Source of the DNA: Bacteroidales bacterium
GTDB taxonomy: Bacteria; Bacteroidota; Bacteroidia; Bacteroidales; Bacteroidaceae
Assembly: GCA_004557185.1 (NCBI GenBank)
Contig: SFEP01000056.1
Location: 1-14,799, forward strand
DNA length: 14,799 bases
Reading direction: 5' to 3'
The notes beneath the pieces are model-generated. The model saw only the letters and a program-made list of their open reading frames with translations, was not told the DNA's origin and made no database searches. The number at the start of each line of letters is the position of its first letter. Within the stretch, counting starts at the first letter, position 1. Made by a program: the position numbers and the translations under genes. Of this stretch, positions 14,684 through 14,799 are shown piece after piece.

Positions 14684-14799
14684 TTATTGTTTATTTCTTC
14701 CGTTCAGCAATTCTCGTATATCAATCTCCAAGGCATCCGCAATCTTATCGAGTGTCTGTAGTGACGGTTGAGTAGTATTACTGCACCATTTTGAAAGCG
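14684..14799 (-). CDS. XRE-family (HTH_3) transcriptional regulator, partial
   Basis: Only the last 37 codons lie in the window; the N-terminal part is cut by the right edge. They read LSKWCSNTTQPSLQTLDKIA and then DALEIDIRELLNGRNKQ, the second half of a Cro/C1-type helix-turn-helix: the recognition helix with its N-x-x-T-Q-P-S-L turn, followed by the L-x-K-I-A-x-A-L-E-[IV]-D-[IV]-R-E-L-L ending of small single-domain regulators (about 65-75 residues). Such proteins often control restriction-modification or toxin-antitoxin-like genes. With RhuM directly downstream, it probably regulates this operon; a methylase or endonuclease further upstream would fit but cannot be seen. Confidence 0.88.
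   Translation of the reverse strand, partial: LSKWCSNTTQPSLQTLDKIADALEIDIRELLNGRNKQ

Overview
The window comes from a Bacteroidales-type bacterium, most likely a moderately GC-rich relative of Prevotella. The evidence is a TAnnTTTG/TTTG (sigma-ABfr-type) promoter, start sites without Shine-Dalgarno sequences, a lipoprotein with an acidic Cys-Ser-Asp-Asp start, a GLUG/InlB-repeat exoprotein with a type IX (Por)-like sorting tail, and a YPLWLFGFLY-type Bacteroidetes AAA family (here ending IPLWLFGFLY). The genus is inferred, not proven. All full-length genes are on the minus strand.

Layout. Positions 1-940 hold no gene, only a copy of a dispersed ACGTAGCATC repeat, two hairpins (one the PFOR terminator) and a short tandem repeat. 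Positions 941-4489 encode pyruvate:ferredoxin oxidoreductase, with every cofactor residue visible. Positions 4640-5824 encode a AAA_14/DUF4143-type ATPase whose Walker A lysine and Walker B glutamate are replaced, behind a clear Bacteroidetes promoter. Positions 6229-10080 encode a 1283-residue secreted GLUG-repeat protein. A 56-bp degenerate duplication of its last codons lies just past its stop, followed by a terminator.

Positions 10447-10767 are a scar: the C-terminal third of tatC (minus) abuts, base for base, the last 28 codons of what looks like pgpA (plus). Both genes have lost their 5' parts. A lower-GC stretch without a gene follows, then a second copy of the ACGTAGCATC repeat and a set of GC-rich 21-bp repeats. 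Positions 11543-13063 encode a surface lipoprotein with a beta-helix-like body. Positions 13200-13610 are repetitive DNA with two 84-bp units. The right end is an accessory module: an XRE regulator (cut by the window edge) followed after 6 bp by a RhuM-family gene.

The genes do not form one pathway. PFOR is core anaerobic carbon metabolism. The GLUG protein and the lipoprotein are cell-surface products. The ATPase and the XRE-RhuM pair are accessory. Most genes have their own terminator, so the layout is a series of single-gene units; only XRE-RhuM looks like an operon. No complete, clearly new multi-gene system is visible. The most notable signals are the tatC/pgpA junction, the multiply substituted ATPase, the repeat family shared by the two flanks, and the duplicated sorting tail.
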